DNA from: Megalopta genalis | Lineage: Eukaryota; Arthropoda; Insecta; Hymenoptera; Halictidae | Reading direction: 5' to 3' | DNA: 64,000 bases | Assembly (NCBI RefSeq): GCF_051020955.1 | Contig: NC_135018.1 | Coordinates: forward strand, 12,835,439 to 12,899,438 | Part shown: positions 25,920-38,800 of the stretch, in pieces | Layout: every line of letters begins with the position of its first letter | Position numbering within the stretch: position 1 is the stretch's first letter | The notes under the pieces: model-generated | What the model was told of the DNA's origin: nothing | Database searches by the model: none | What the model saw: only the letters and a program-made list of their open reading frames with translations | Made by a program: the position numbers and the translations under genes

Positions 25920-26292
25920 AGTCCGTGCGTGCCCCTTTTTAAACGACGATGTAGTGCGGCGTCCGAAAAGTCCGGGGATCTCGCGCATACACGTCGGCCA
26001 AGATCACTGTCACGATCGAGATCGAGCACGTGTACCGTTTACGAAGCCACGGCTCGCACTCTCGCACCCGCATACAGGGAATCTTCTTAGCCGTGTGTCC
26101 ACAGACTGGATAACTCGGAGTATAGCCACGCAGGAAAGATCTCCGGTATTCCGTGACCGATCCTCGGCTTCTCGTCGATCTTCCGTTCGATCGAAGTGAA
26201 GAGAATCGTTCTGTTCCTCGGTGGATTTTATTTTCGTTCCTTCGGATTAAGCAGGAGTGAAACATCGTGACGTGATACGGGACTCTGAAAAG
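25920..26292 (+). other. Probable non-coding first exon of the SLC22 gene
   Basis: It runs from the initiator-like site to the donor CTGAAAAG|GTAAAT. The next acceptor on this strand with gene context is TAATTTCCAG at 32826-32835, eleven bases before the transporter start codon. Joining them would give a 6.5-kb first intron, usual for insect genes of this kind. The frame at 25903-26199 is not recognised as protein. Inference from signals only. Confidence 0.45.
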
Positions 26293-28785
26293 GTAAATCG
26301 CGAATACAAAACGTACGATGTGGTTTCAATCTCGCGGACATGATACGCCTTGTCGGGGATAAGAATACATTTTTTTTTTTTAGAGATAATTTTCGATTGA
26401 TTTTTGGTAGAAGAGACCTGAAGTCGTAATAGTATCCAGCTTATTCGCGTTATTATACTTCAAATATGACATTTCTGTATCGCTTCTGCGATATTGTTCT
26501 TTCGATAACCAACAGTAGAAACACTCATTCTTCCATCAACATTTCGATGTTCCGCGGTACAAAGTTTTGAGCAACTTGCCTTTGCTAATTTCAGAGTGAC
26601 CTTTCTAAATCTTTTATTAATTTTCTAATGTATTCATTCCGACGTCAATGGTCATCGGCAAGGAAAGGCAATCAACTTATTTCTCGTTTGTCGTGTCGAG
26701 TGAATTGACTTGTCTTACTGATATTAGGCTGCGATATACTAGCAGGAATGAAAATTAAGTTAATAGTAACCGAGACTAGAAATATATTAAATAAACTTTG
26801 ATAAGCAAAGTGTTGTCTCCGTTTTGCTGCATGTTTAACGTTTCTGATCATGGAAAACGTTCTAGTACTTTCATGTACGTTCTTGGACACATTCATCGTA
26901 ACTAACGGTTTCTTCTTGTGCAAAACACAAAAAAAAAGTCTAGTGAGAATAATAGCGCCTTGATAAGTGATGTACGGATTCTCAGTGAGTGCCGTATTTA
27001 CATCCTTTTAATAACATCTGGATTTGTCAGTTTATGTTCTTGTAGCATTCGTGAATTAATACAATGGAGTAAATAAGCAGCTCACATTATTCTTTGAGAC
27101 ATTTTGATACCTCGTCGTTTGAAATATAAATGGTTTCAAAAAGACTTATCTTTTTTTCAGAGTGTAACTTATCTTTTCTCACAGTAGTGTTAAGAAATTT
27201 CCGAAACGGTAGGATAATCGTGAAATAACATTCAGCACATTTAAGTTTCACTTTTCTTGAATCATGTACATCTTAATAAAATTGCTAGTTCGGTAAACAC
27301 AGAAGCAATTTAGTTATCGCCTTATGCGAGTAATTAAAGATGAACAAAGAATCTAGTGAATGAGAACTGTGACGAAGAGTTCATTGATCACCTAAAATCT
27401 AAGAAGAGATCGACATTGTGACTACTAAAGCAATACTAAAACTCTACCAATTGACTTCGTGCTCAGTTGTCGACACTGACAATTAATCACAAATGTCTTG
27501 TTTTCATTTTTCTGTTTTTCTTTTTACCTGCACACGACATAATGCAGGTGAAACTGAATCCAATCGATAATCCGTTTTTCATTGTGATCCAGATGGTATA
27601 TTCATTTAGACCGTTTACGAAATTTTGTCGGTTACCATGGTTATGAATTGCTCGTCGAATTTGTATCCTTTGTTTTAGTTCCATTCGCAATCTGTTACAA
27701 AGCAAGAATAGACAAGTTGCTTTTTCCGTGACATATGAACAACGGTACGTTGTAAATATTTTAAGCGTGACACGTTTTATCGTGCATTCTACGCTAGACC
27801 TTTTATTTACAACTTGTTGCGCTACTATCGCCAGGCTTGTCCGAGTTTCCTTGTTTACAGAAACTCACAAAGTTTGTTTTACATTAGGAATTTACAAAAT
27901 TGCTTTTTGTTATTTCCACGTTCGGTGAAACTGGACGACGTTAATATCCGCAAACAGTGAAATGCTTCGTTACTTCCTAAGCTCGTGATTACACGCCTGT
28001 TTTAGGGTAAACACCTAAATAAAACGTCGAAATATTTCTGAACTGCGGTGTGCATGTGATCGTAATAAGATTTGGCCGATCTATTGATACATATTCTTAT
28101 GAATCTTAGTGGTACTTGCTTCTTCTAATTGAGACCAAATGGTAGAAAAGACAGGGAAACCCTGGGAAATCGTATGCAAAATCATGGATTTGTGCTGCGA
28201 CCGTGCTATTAATTATTGTTTCTTCGGGAGAGAGCCGTTCAAGGTGCCGAGTTCTGTGTAACCAGTTGCCGAAGGTATACTAGTTCGCGTAAGTGCACGC
28301 TACAATGTGTTCCGTAGTTGAAACGGAAGTAAATAATCCGATCGATGCGTGACACGATTACTATCATTCTACTGTACTTCAATCTGTTCTTGTCACGCTT
28401 CTAATTCAAAAGTGAACAAAGAACAGGGGTTCAGTTCTGTCTGAAACAATTATGAAGAACCTGAAAGATCTCATAATTGTTGTAAGGTGTATCGGTTTTG
28501 GATTATATCGATCTTGGAACTGAAAGATAACAGAAATCGAAACATAACTGTTTCAAGAGCCGAGACCCGGTATCGTAACTGTTTTTGACCCCTGATAAAG
28601 AATGTCAATTTCTTAACGTTTCCAATCGATCGATCGATGACTTATGAATGGTAATTACGAAAACATTCTGGTTTCATCTGAATTCCAATGAATTCAGGAG
28701 AATATATAAAACTCTGTCTGGGTTAAACCATTTGATAAAACTATTATGAATACGAAATTACAAAAATGACATTTTCATATCAATT
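26293..28785 (+). other. Presumed 5' UTR intron, first part
   Basis: No exon or RNA gene recognised. Ordinary AT-rich sequence with short open frames only. Confidence 0.4.
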
Positions 28786-28793
28786 CCTTACAG

Positions 28794-29123
28794 CAGGGGT
28801 GTCAAACTCCAAAGCTAACTTGGGCCAAATAAACAATGCTTAACTTTAGGTGGGCCGCAAAAAAAATCAATGTTCATGGAAACAAATATTTTTATTTTGA
28901 CTGGTACATTGTAATAAACATATATCAAGTTAAATTATTGTTTACGTCCTGATACTTGACATCTCTTCTCTGATACTGTCTTTCCTATTTCGGGAGAAAT
29001 TTTATTGGTCGAGACTACTTCCAAAATTTCTAGTTCACATTTCTATTTTATTTTGACTTTGCGTCGGATATATTGACTGGGCCGCAAAAATGTTCATCTC
29101 GGGCCGCGAGTTTGACACCCCTG
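28794..29123. mobile_element. hAT-type MITE, 330 bp, with perfect 8-bp duplication
   Basis: It starts CAGGGGTGTCAAACTC and ends with the inverted form GAGTTTGACACCCCTG. Both sides are flanked by the identical octamer CCTTACAG (28786-28793 and 29124-29131), the 8-bp target duplication expected of hAT transposition. GTGGGCCGCAAAAA and TGGGCCGCAAAAAT are subterminal repeats. Non-coding, and well preserved. Confidence 0.93.
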
Positions 29124-29131
29124 CCTTACAG

Positions 29132-30266
29132 CAATATTGAATTGATATATCTATTAATAGCATTGACATAACAATAGAAAGTCAGCAGTGGGATTCCAAA
29201 AATATGAAGATTTACGTTCTAGTGCTTTATGTAGAAAGAAAACTTACGTTTCGTAGCTTAGCATGTCGCACATTCAGTGCTCGAATTCGATGCTACTGCT
29301 TTTTGTATGCAGGAACAAAGTCGCTCACCTCTTTCATTTGCCATGATAAAAACAATTGTAAATATTTTAAATATTACTTTAAAAACTCGATCTCTCTAAA
29401 ATCATATGCACATTCGACCGTCAGAAGCACGCGTGGAGTCTAAAATAGTGTCGACTATTTGCTATAAGTATATAGCAATTATATTAAATATAGCAATATT
29501 TTAAATAGTAATTTAAAATAATACAATATTTCGCTCAGCTTCGGTCAATGATAATTACCCATACTACGTTACTAATTACAGAGAAAAATTACATTGTCAG
29601 ATGAATGTGTCCGAACGACAAACTAGGGAAATCCGTCTCCGTTACCTTTCGCTTGTCGCACGTGCGTCGTCATGGGACGCGCGGAACGTGTACTTTATGC
29701 AAATATTCACTGGGTCCGTAGAAAATGGATACTGGTACTGTATTATGTCACGGTCGCGTCGTTTTCTTTTACGCCCATTGTTGCTTCTGTTTCTATCCAT
29801 CATTTGAAACGCCGATCCTGACTCCCATGTTTGTAAACAGTCACAAGTTCCGTCAGGTGAGAAGAACCTTAGGATATTTTCGTTTCGACGAATTAATCGT
29901 CAACTGACTGAACGACAAAAGAAATTTAACGAAGTGACAGTCGATACTATATACTCATCATTGATGAACTTATTTCGTTGGTTTCTTATACCCGTTTCTC
30001 TCAATTTTTTTGTTTACTAAGTTTTATTAGGTTGTTTCAATAACAAAGACGTTAGCAACGCTGTTCTATTGCCCGAACATTTCTAGTTCATTGATTGGTT
30101 ATTAAAAGCAGTTACAGTTTTTATAGTTTTGTTCAGTTAGAAAGATTGGATAAAGTTTGTAATATTGTATAGTATAATATTATATATAGTAATAGTAGTA
30201 TTATAATAAAATATATAATAAAAAATAATATATATAGTATTTATATATAGTATAATATTATATATA

Positions 30267-30314
<48 letters not shown>

Positions 30315-30760
30315 TGTATAGTATGGGAAATGAGACTTACTTCTTTCGGTGTCGGAGTTTTCACACTTCACTGTAGTGTCTTAGATGGTGTTTGATTGAG
30401 TTGCATTATTTGTACATTGACGATTTTAATGTTTTTAGAATATAGGAGTGGGTTAGGGCTGTGCAGCCTATTCTAATTTCATCGATTGCTGCTAGAATGG
30501 TGCCGTTTGAAGTAGTAACTCGACTGAATCGTGGTCATGCAATTAGCAGCTGGATAGTACAAATGTTTCCGTTTTGTGTTTGTGGATAAAAACGAGCGTG
30601 CAAAAGAGATTTCTCTTTGGTAGTAAAAAGGAAGTTTCTTAAGGACAAATGTGATAGGAAAAAGCGCATAATTAGCGTTGAATTAGAAACTGGATTATCG
30701 ATACACCAATTGCTTTCTTGGCTCCTTTTCAGACAGTCATTAGATCGACCTTTACATATA
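29132..30760 (+). other. Presumed 5' UTR intron, middle part
   Basis: No exon recognised. A moderately GC-richer patch at 29600-29830 opens two plus frames of about 60 codons without resemblance to a protein. TA-rich DNA occupies about 30160-30312. Confidence 0.4.
30160..30312. repeat. TA-rich microsatellite block
   Basis: Repeated TATAGTATAATATTATATA words, then an uninterrupted TA run from about 30268 to 30310. The minus-strand Tyr/Ile frame across it is an artefact. Confidence 0.9.
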
Positions 30761-30762
30761 TA

Positions 30763-31438
30763 CAGTTACTTACAAAATTGAGTGTATACTTTTTAAAACG
30801 CAATAACTTTTTTAAAACTGGACTAAGGGGCTTGAATTTTTCTTAGATGATAGTGGGACTAGTCTACTAGACGATGACCAAAATGCTGTTTTAAATTTTG
30901 CTGTCACTTGGAATGACAAAAAAAAAATAAAAAGAACTCTTATTTTTAACTTTTTTATCTGAGCCTATAATGGAAATTTAAAAAATCCCTCTCGTAGATC
31001 TCCATAACTTATATGCATGCTGAACATTTTATCGAAATCAGTTGACATTGCTATGAGTTACAACAAATTAAAGATGGCAAAAGTCGCAGTTTTATCACGA
31101 TTTTGACCAGAAACTGGAAGAAATCTGCAGTCTTTAAAATCTTTCAACACCTGTAGATAGGTTAGGTAAACCGATTTCGATCAAATTTTCAACACGCATA
31201 TAAGTTACCGAGATCTACGAAAGGCATTTTTTAAATTTTTGTTATATATATAAAAAAGTTAAAAAGCGAAATTTCTTACTTTTTTGTCATCCCAAGTAAT
31301 AACAAAATTTAAGAAAGGCTTTTTAGTCATCATCTAGTAGATTAGTCCCTCTATCATCTAAACAAAATTCAAATCACTTTCCGTCCAATTGTAGTTCAGT
31401 TTTAAAAAAGTTATTGCGTTTTAAAAGGTATTATACTG
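30763..31438. mobile_element. Tc1/mariner-like MITE, copy B
   Basis: The left end is a degenerate CAGTTACTTACAAAATTGAG, followed by AAAACGCAATAACTTTTTTA. The right end is the inverted AAAAAAGTTATTGCGTTTTA, then a shortened ACTG end. Internal words (ACTAGTCTACTAGACGATGA, TGAGTTACAACAAATTAAAG, TATAAGTTACCGAGATCTAC) match copies A and C. Confidence 0.8.
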
Positions 31439-32089
31439 TTTACATCCTTTTCTTCGATGAATTATTGCAAAACTGTGAACCATATATTTTGTTTTGAACG
31501 TACATGTTCCTTGTACCATAAGTAGTACAATGTTTAAAAAAAAAGGAATTGCTAATTGACAGGATTAAATGTTATAATCTGTGCATAATTTATTGGGCTC
31601 GTTTCTTATCATTGGATACATCTAGATCCGACTGACTTAGAATAGAAACCTGATTGGAGTTAATGGAAAATAAATTACTGATTCGATCTGACAAGTAAGT
31701 GTTGTAAGATCAAATAAATCTTACGAATCGGATGTTTTTTCAAGAAAGATATACGTACTTATACAATGTGTACTTAATAACAAGGCTCAGATACATATCT
31801 TTGTCAGTTACCTTTCGAATTCGAGTTTACTTTGACATTGATCGCTAACAAACTGCTCGAGATACATTCTATTCACTTAATCAATTATCTTCTCTTTCAA
31901 TGACAAAGTTAACGTTTTAATTTTTTCTTCCTTTTTTATTGGGTATGCGATATAACGGTACTACTCACTGCACATTGCTGTGAAATGAATGGATTGAAAA
32001 CCGACGTTCCCTTGTTATGTCTTTGAAGCTTTAAGAGATGCGTCATATATAAAAATTATTAACTATTACTTATTTGAAATACTGCATAA

Positions 32090-32200
32090 CCCTCGTCTGG
32101 CGGACTCAGGGTCCATGCGGACCCCTACAATGTTTACGTTTACGTATACTACGAAATCCAGATTTGGGTCTGCATGTACCCTGAGTCCGCCGTGGGAGAG
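32090..32200. mobile_element. Very short piggyBac-like MITE, 111 bp
   Basis: The ends are CCCTCGTCTGGCGGACTCAG and, inverted, CTCTCCCACGGCGGACTCAG, with GGGT..ATGC.GACCC continuing on both sides. The inverted arms are about 38 bp and the loop is short. The right flank is TTAA and the left flank ATAA, consistent with a TTAA insertion that later mutated. Non-coding. Confidence 0.65.
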
Positions 32201-32846
32201 TTAATAGAATTAATATCGACTCACAGAAATTACACAAAATCAGTCAAATACAAAAATCAAAGGAATTAATGAAGGGATTCGATGAAAATAATATCACACA
32301 AAATGAAGCGCTACGCAAAATTACTTTTTACAATTATTAACGTCTACTACCTAAAATTTAAATATATAATAAATGCTCCGACTAATCATCAAAATTATCG
32401 AGACGGTTTTTTGGAACATTACCTTGTCTACGAATTCTTGTGATATTATTTTTGTTATTAAAATCATACTCTTTTCTTCTCAATTTTAAAGCGTCTTCTC
32501 GGCATATATATTACCAATTTTCACACGTAATTCGCACTGTTTTTTCCAAGAATTTGACTGCACAGCTGTGTTTCTTTAGTCATCTTCAAAGGAAACTTTA
32601 ATTGTTTCAGAGAAGTTAGCATGTAATTAATTGCTTTTCCTCTCCATCGCCGACACTGTATGCAGATAAACATGCAATTAGATAATATGTCGAAATTCGC
32701 ATGCCAACAATAGTATTCATTGTAATTCTATTCTATTTCTTCTTTGCCACCGAGGCTTGCCATGAACCGAATCTGACATCGCGCTTCGCGTCTTGTATAA
32801 TTGCAATGAAGTAATCGTGCATCGTTAATTTCCAGAGATCGAGATA

Positions 32847-35800
32847 ATGACAGTCATGGTGGAGCCCATGAAAGTTGAGGAGGGCGAACGTCCGAAGATC
32901 ACAGCCTTCGACGACATCCTCCCATACGTCGGCGAGGCAAGCCGCTACCAATTGTTCCTTTTCATCCTGCTACTGCCCTTCACCTTCGTGTACGCGTTCC
33001 TCTACTTCACGCAGTTCTTCATCACATTGCAGCCGGCGGAACATTGGTGTACTGTGCCGGCACTCGACGACTGGAATCTCACAGATCATGAAAAGTGAGC
33101 GAACAATCCTCAATTTCAAACCATAACGGAAAAAGGAACCATTAATCCTTTGTCATACTTTGATGAGTCTGATTCGTGATAGAGATTTCTAGAAATTATC
33201 TGTCATGTATGAATGATTTTAATGATTTTAAGTCGGAATAAAATTCTGTTCCATTCTCATCAATATATATATATATAAATTGTCTTTTTCCTCTAAGGAA
33301 TGATTACAATCCAAAATGTTCGAATTATTGTAACGGTGAAGAAATTAATGTGACAAGGTGTTGAACTCTAGTATTTTTCTTCTTAGTATTTCATAATTTG
33401 TCATAACATTATCTCCATACGACACTTAACAATCTCTTTAAAATAGGTGTGGAAATACTACAATCGTTCTTACAATTACTAATTAATTTTGATACCGGTC
33501 ATGAATATACCGTAAAGCAGCAGAAGCGTAAAGTGCAAAAGTCAATGTCGAGTCTAGCTCAATACAAGACCACAAGGGGTTAATATCTAGACACCTAACA
33601 TATTCAATCAACACGAACAGCGAATTCATATTATACAATAAATAATACTCAGAATTGAAGGAGTGCAGGTTCAGTAGTTTGGCAACTTCAGGAGTAATTT
33701 TAGTAATTCGTGTAATTTAAGGAATTCAGATAATTCGAGTAATTTTAGTAAACCCACAAAGCTACATCCTGCTGGGAAAACCTGCATAAATCTAGAGATT
33801 CGTCACAAGAAAATAAAGTGACGCAAATTCCACTCAAGTTTGCGCTACAACAGATAAATCAGGAATGCTTTGTCACATTTGGTTACTTTGATACCCATTT
33901 GTTTATTCTTTTTCCACTGTGTGTATATGGTCTCCGGATTGTCTCCACGTTATCTCTGCACTATATATATAGATATTCGAAAGTGGATTACCCCAAGTTG
34001 TAGGAAACCGTGTTAAATAAACCTGTATTATACGCGATAATCTAATTTGAGCTAGTTACGAAAGTGGAGCTAGTGCATAATCTATAATTTATAATTACAT
34101 TAAAGGTGTTCACTGAATCTTTGAAATTTTCGGAAGCGAACTTTAAACTACATTAAAAGGTTATGAAAAATGTGACAATAGATTACAGGTAACAAAGAAA
34201 TTATAATTACACGTTCATAAAATGGTGAAGGCTATTATTGTTAATATCGAACAAATCTTACCGAAAGATATCCTACACGGAATAAGTTGAACAAGCCGCG
34301 CAATTTTTCGTCAGTCTTTTTCTTTATGTCAAGGTGATGTCAAGGTTATGTCAAGGTTATGTCAAGGTTATGTGAAGGTTATGTGAAGGTTATGTCAAGG
34401 TTATGTCAAGGTGAGAAAAAGACGACCGCTGTTCACACAAATTAATATTAATCTCTCAATGTGTCCGTAATTGCTGATGAATTTTTCTTTTAACCAGCGA
34501 TAATGTTTGTGTCGATCGAGAAATTTATTAAAAGTCACAATTTTTCTTATATCTTTCACATAAGCGTATAGTGAATTTATTCGATCTCAGCTGCGTGAAC
34601 AGAGAATTTGATTAGTACTAAATTTCATTCAGTGATCCTTATCTATGATTATTTTTTTAATTTACGAGTTATTTATCGTGCAGTATTATCCAACAACAAA
34701 TATAACAATGATTTCATATTTACAATTCATCGTCTTCGATGTTTATTTCCGATTTATGGTAAAGATATTTATACAAACTCAATTCAACAAGCTTAATTTA
34801 TGATACGTAAACCGATGGAGGCGAAGTATTCATATATTGAGATGCGCATCTATTTTCTCCTACAAATCAATCACTTTAGAACGTTTCATATTTCAATACG
34901 AACGACAATAAAAACTCAAACTTATAGTAGCACTTAAATTTTGTTAAGCAAAAATTGTATCCTCTCTGGCCATTCATAAAAACGATTGATTTATAGTAGA
35001 AAAACAATTGCAATGTATCGATGAACATTGTCTCCTGTTGACGTTGACGTTTATCATATGTATGCTAAATACGCACGCATATCTTTCCTATAGTTGGAAG
35101 GAAACGTTTATTTACAGCTAGGTTATAAATATAGATGGATAAGCTAATCAAAAGTGTTCCCGAACTGAATTGATTTTCTCATTCATACTATTGAATAGAT
35201 CATTCAACTAGAACCCTTTCTGGCAAATATCAAAGTGGTGCACCCATCACAAGATTAGATACAGGATAAAGCTGGATTAACAGATTAAACTGTTTCTTTT
35301 GTCCTGCTTAACGGACAATCATTAAAAAATCACGCGATGATGAACAAAATCCAAAATTCAGACTTGGGTTTAAAGTTGCTAATTTTATATTGAATTTACT
35401 AAGTGATGACGTTTATATTTTCGCCGTAGTAGTATCTTCTTCTAGTTATGGATGTCTATTTTTATAATTTTTAAGAGTGAATGAACGCAGTTGAAGAAAA
35501 TGATTTAAAAATGTCGAAGATTCGAGAAACAAAAAGCATATTTCTTATTTTGTTTTCCTTAAACATATATTTTAAAAATACCTTTGTCGCTAGAACTCTA
35601 CAATCCTTAAATGCGACTAATATATATTGTTTTATAACAATGACAAAATCAGATTTAAGATTAGACTAAAGAGATTTCATAATTTCTGCAACTGTAAATG
35701 AAGATATCAGAACTAAGTCATTTTGAGCCAATCCAGTAGTTCTGTATTAAGGAGTTTTAGTAATATTTTCTGCACAAGTGCATACGTAAATAACATACTA

Positions 35801-38800
35801 CATACATGAAATGTGAATAAAACTAAAAGAAAAAACATATCCGTATCATACAACTGACATATTTAAATTATTATTGCCAAAATATCATACCCAAGAACTA
35901 AATACGTATTGGGCGCCTATTTCAATGCTTCACTGTAACTGTACCTGAAATTGCATGCAAGAACAATTTATCGAATAAAACGTATCTTTTGTTTTGATTT
36001 TATTTATGTTACTTATCGTTTTATTTTTTACAATATACAATAACATAAGAATAGTCTCAGAAATGGATCGCCATTCAGATCCTTATTTAAAATTCTTGTT
36101 TCATCGTGTGCACAGCTCATTCGTGTGACAAGACTATAAAAGTCTTCTAGATTAAGCTAACGGCATGTAGAATCAGTATCAGCAGTATACATATATGTCG
36201 ACGTACAAACGGCAGCATTTCCGTATTCTTCTTACGAGATAATTGAAACTGATAATTAAGAAGTTAATCGACTCGAAGCCATAAAATCTTAATGAGCCAC
36301 ACTATCGCGTTCTCTGGTTACTGATAAATCACGATTGGCGACAGTTAGCTCACGAAACTTGTGACGTCATTCAAACGCAACAGCAGGAAAACCGCGACTC
36401 GTGCTGTCCACTGATCCACGGTGCAGAAAAGCGCGGGAACAGCAATTTCTTCGGTAGACACGACACGACGCGCGAGGCGATGGCATGTTGGAAACCTGTT
36501 TGGTCGCCATTCTCCTCCCAGGCAGATTCTAAACTTCTGCGAACCGACCGACCAGGAAATTCTTTACTATTCTCAGCATCGTATCCTCCAGCGTCCATAT
36601 CGAAGGCACATTAAAGCGAGTCGCCGCGCCAGTAAGCGGAATCGCCGATACGTTTATTGTTGAAATAACACCAAAGGAATGTTATAAAATCCAAGCATTT
36701 TATTTGAATAAGGAACGCCATCCTCGAAGATTCGTGATCGAAGAACATGATCTAAAGGAAACGCTTTTAAACATACAAATCAACATTTTTATCATATAAT
36801 ATTTCGCAACTTGATAAAATTGACCAGGTGATATTCATTCACCTGCAAATGATAAAAGTGAGATTGCACATTTAATTCGTGCTTCATGGAATTGATACAG
36901 AATGTTTTCATTTTATGTAAAAATTCATAACGCTATTATTAACCTCCCGCCATTTTTCTGACAATTCGCGTATACTATAGCGATTAAACTTCCTCGATTT
37001 CGAATGAAATAAGTTCGGTGGGACATTTTTAACTTCTAAACAAATGCGAAACAAATGCTGTTTCGTTATACGAAGAAGCTGTTAGTCATAATTCCTACGT
37101 CACAGTCAGTACAAACCATTTAGGTGGTATCGATCATGGTCTTTTTCATGATTGAATGCAAGTAGCATGCAACGCCGAGTATCTTGTTTATCGAGTGTCA
37201 TACTAATCGTTCATAATGTAATTATAAATCCGATCGCAGTCTCAATATTAGACAATGTTTTTCTAACTAGCGAATAAGTTTTATTAGTTGCGTGAATACA
37301 TAATAATGATATTTTTATTAATTGTGAAAACAAATTCGAAAGTCGAAAATAAAAGCCATCCTAAGATACATACATACATATATACATTAAAACTTATACA
37401 TATAGCATATTACGAAGATGGTAATATCAATTGAAATATATTAGTTATCAAATATTCCGTAATATTATTGGAAACGTTTGTGTAGAAATTATTATTTTAA
37501 GTAAACTTCGTTCTGCTACCTATTCGATTAGTACAATGTTAGCTGTAACTTTCGTTTAAAAAATAGGTGGATACACGAAGCAATAAAATCTCGATTTTCT
37601 CTTAGGATCGCGTTGTCCATACCTCCAGCATCAGTAGAAGAATTGAAAGCGGAAGGTGCTACAACGTTTTCCCGATGCAAAATGTACGATGTGAACTATC
37701 AGGATTTGTTGAATCAGGGTGTCAGGAATTCAGATCCATCTTGGCCCATTAAACCGTGTCAGAATGGATGGACTTTCAATCACACGATGATACCGTACAA
37801 GTCTATCGCCGTTGAGGTGAGTGGATATCGATACAATATTCTTCATTGAACTGAATGCGCATCTTTCTCGCAGTATTGCTATTTCTCAAAATTACTTTCA
37901 ATTCGAAAACATTTACGATCAAAATGCAAAGAAATATCGAGACCTCATATTTTTCCAATATCTTTCTAATAGTTACCTTTCAGATATTCATGAATATATG
38001 TCATTTGCGACTAATTGTAGATAAAATAAGACGAAACATTGAAATGATCAAATAAGTGATCTGCAAAAACGGGAATTTACATAAAGGTAGCAATAAAATA
38101 ATGAATTAACTATTTCTTAGAATAGATTGTACATAGAAATGATTGAAACTTTACAATACTTTATGTTCACTTCTTTAAGTGCATAATAAAACACAATAAA
38201 TAAGTATAGCAATGTAAACAACAAATAAAACAATGTCTCGTGGAGTACAATTGTACGAACACAAGAACCATCTCAATCATTATTTAAGGTGACATTACAC
38301 AAATAACAAACTTATAACAACGTGAACTATTATTTGTCAATGCATAAATTCATTAAAGCTGTAAATACTCATTTGCAAGAAAATGTGAGAAAAACTATTG
38401 CAATATACCTTCTTTAATTACATAATTATTAGAAATAATAGTCCGCATGTGCGTGTACTAATAATTGTACTACATATCGTTTTTTGATAGTACATCGATC
38501 GAGATCAAGACATTCCAAATCAGCGAAACTTCGAGGCAATGTTTATAGCTAAAAATACAGACCTTTCAAATTGTATTATTATAGGAATCAAAATAGGAAT
38601 CAAACATAGAGTTAGTACCTTTGTTAGCGTAGCGTTGCCATTATACGAACTCGGTGTTTGGTTACCGATTAGTCAGTATTTTTCATTAAGATCACGTCAA
38701 CAGAGCAATAATCAATATATTCGCTGAGAGAAAAGTTACTCGAAGTCATCTTAGGAATCATCCCTTTCAAGGGTTTACAATATTTTTGGGATACTCTGTA

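Larger units (their letters stand above)
25500..26340. promoter_or_regulatory. CpG-rich promoter island
   Basis: A sharply GC- and CpG-rich block inside AT-rich DNA, starting about 7.3 kb upstream of the transporter's first coding exon. It contains a CRE (25799), a TATA box (25887), an initiator-like site (about 25920) and a plus-strand splice donor (26293). On the minus strand the sequence ATGACGTCGAG is followed by GTGAGT (exon side ends at about 25552), a consensus donor. The island may therefore fire in both directions. Open frames across it on both strands show no protein similarity and are probably UTR or chance. Confidence 0.55.
33095..37605 (+). other. First coding intron of the transporter gene
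   Basis: A 4.5-kb GT-AG intron. It contains an 11-bp tandem array (34326-34413) and a GC-rich patch at about 36360-36660 with a CRE and a possible donor. Otherwise AT-rich without recognised features. Confidence 0.75.

Noticed and set aside
25635..26265. Frames of 67-108 codons in the promoter island
   Set aside because: Most likely untranslated leader or promoter DNA; compositionally Arg/Ser-rich from CpG content and unlike any known protein.
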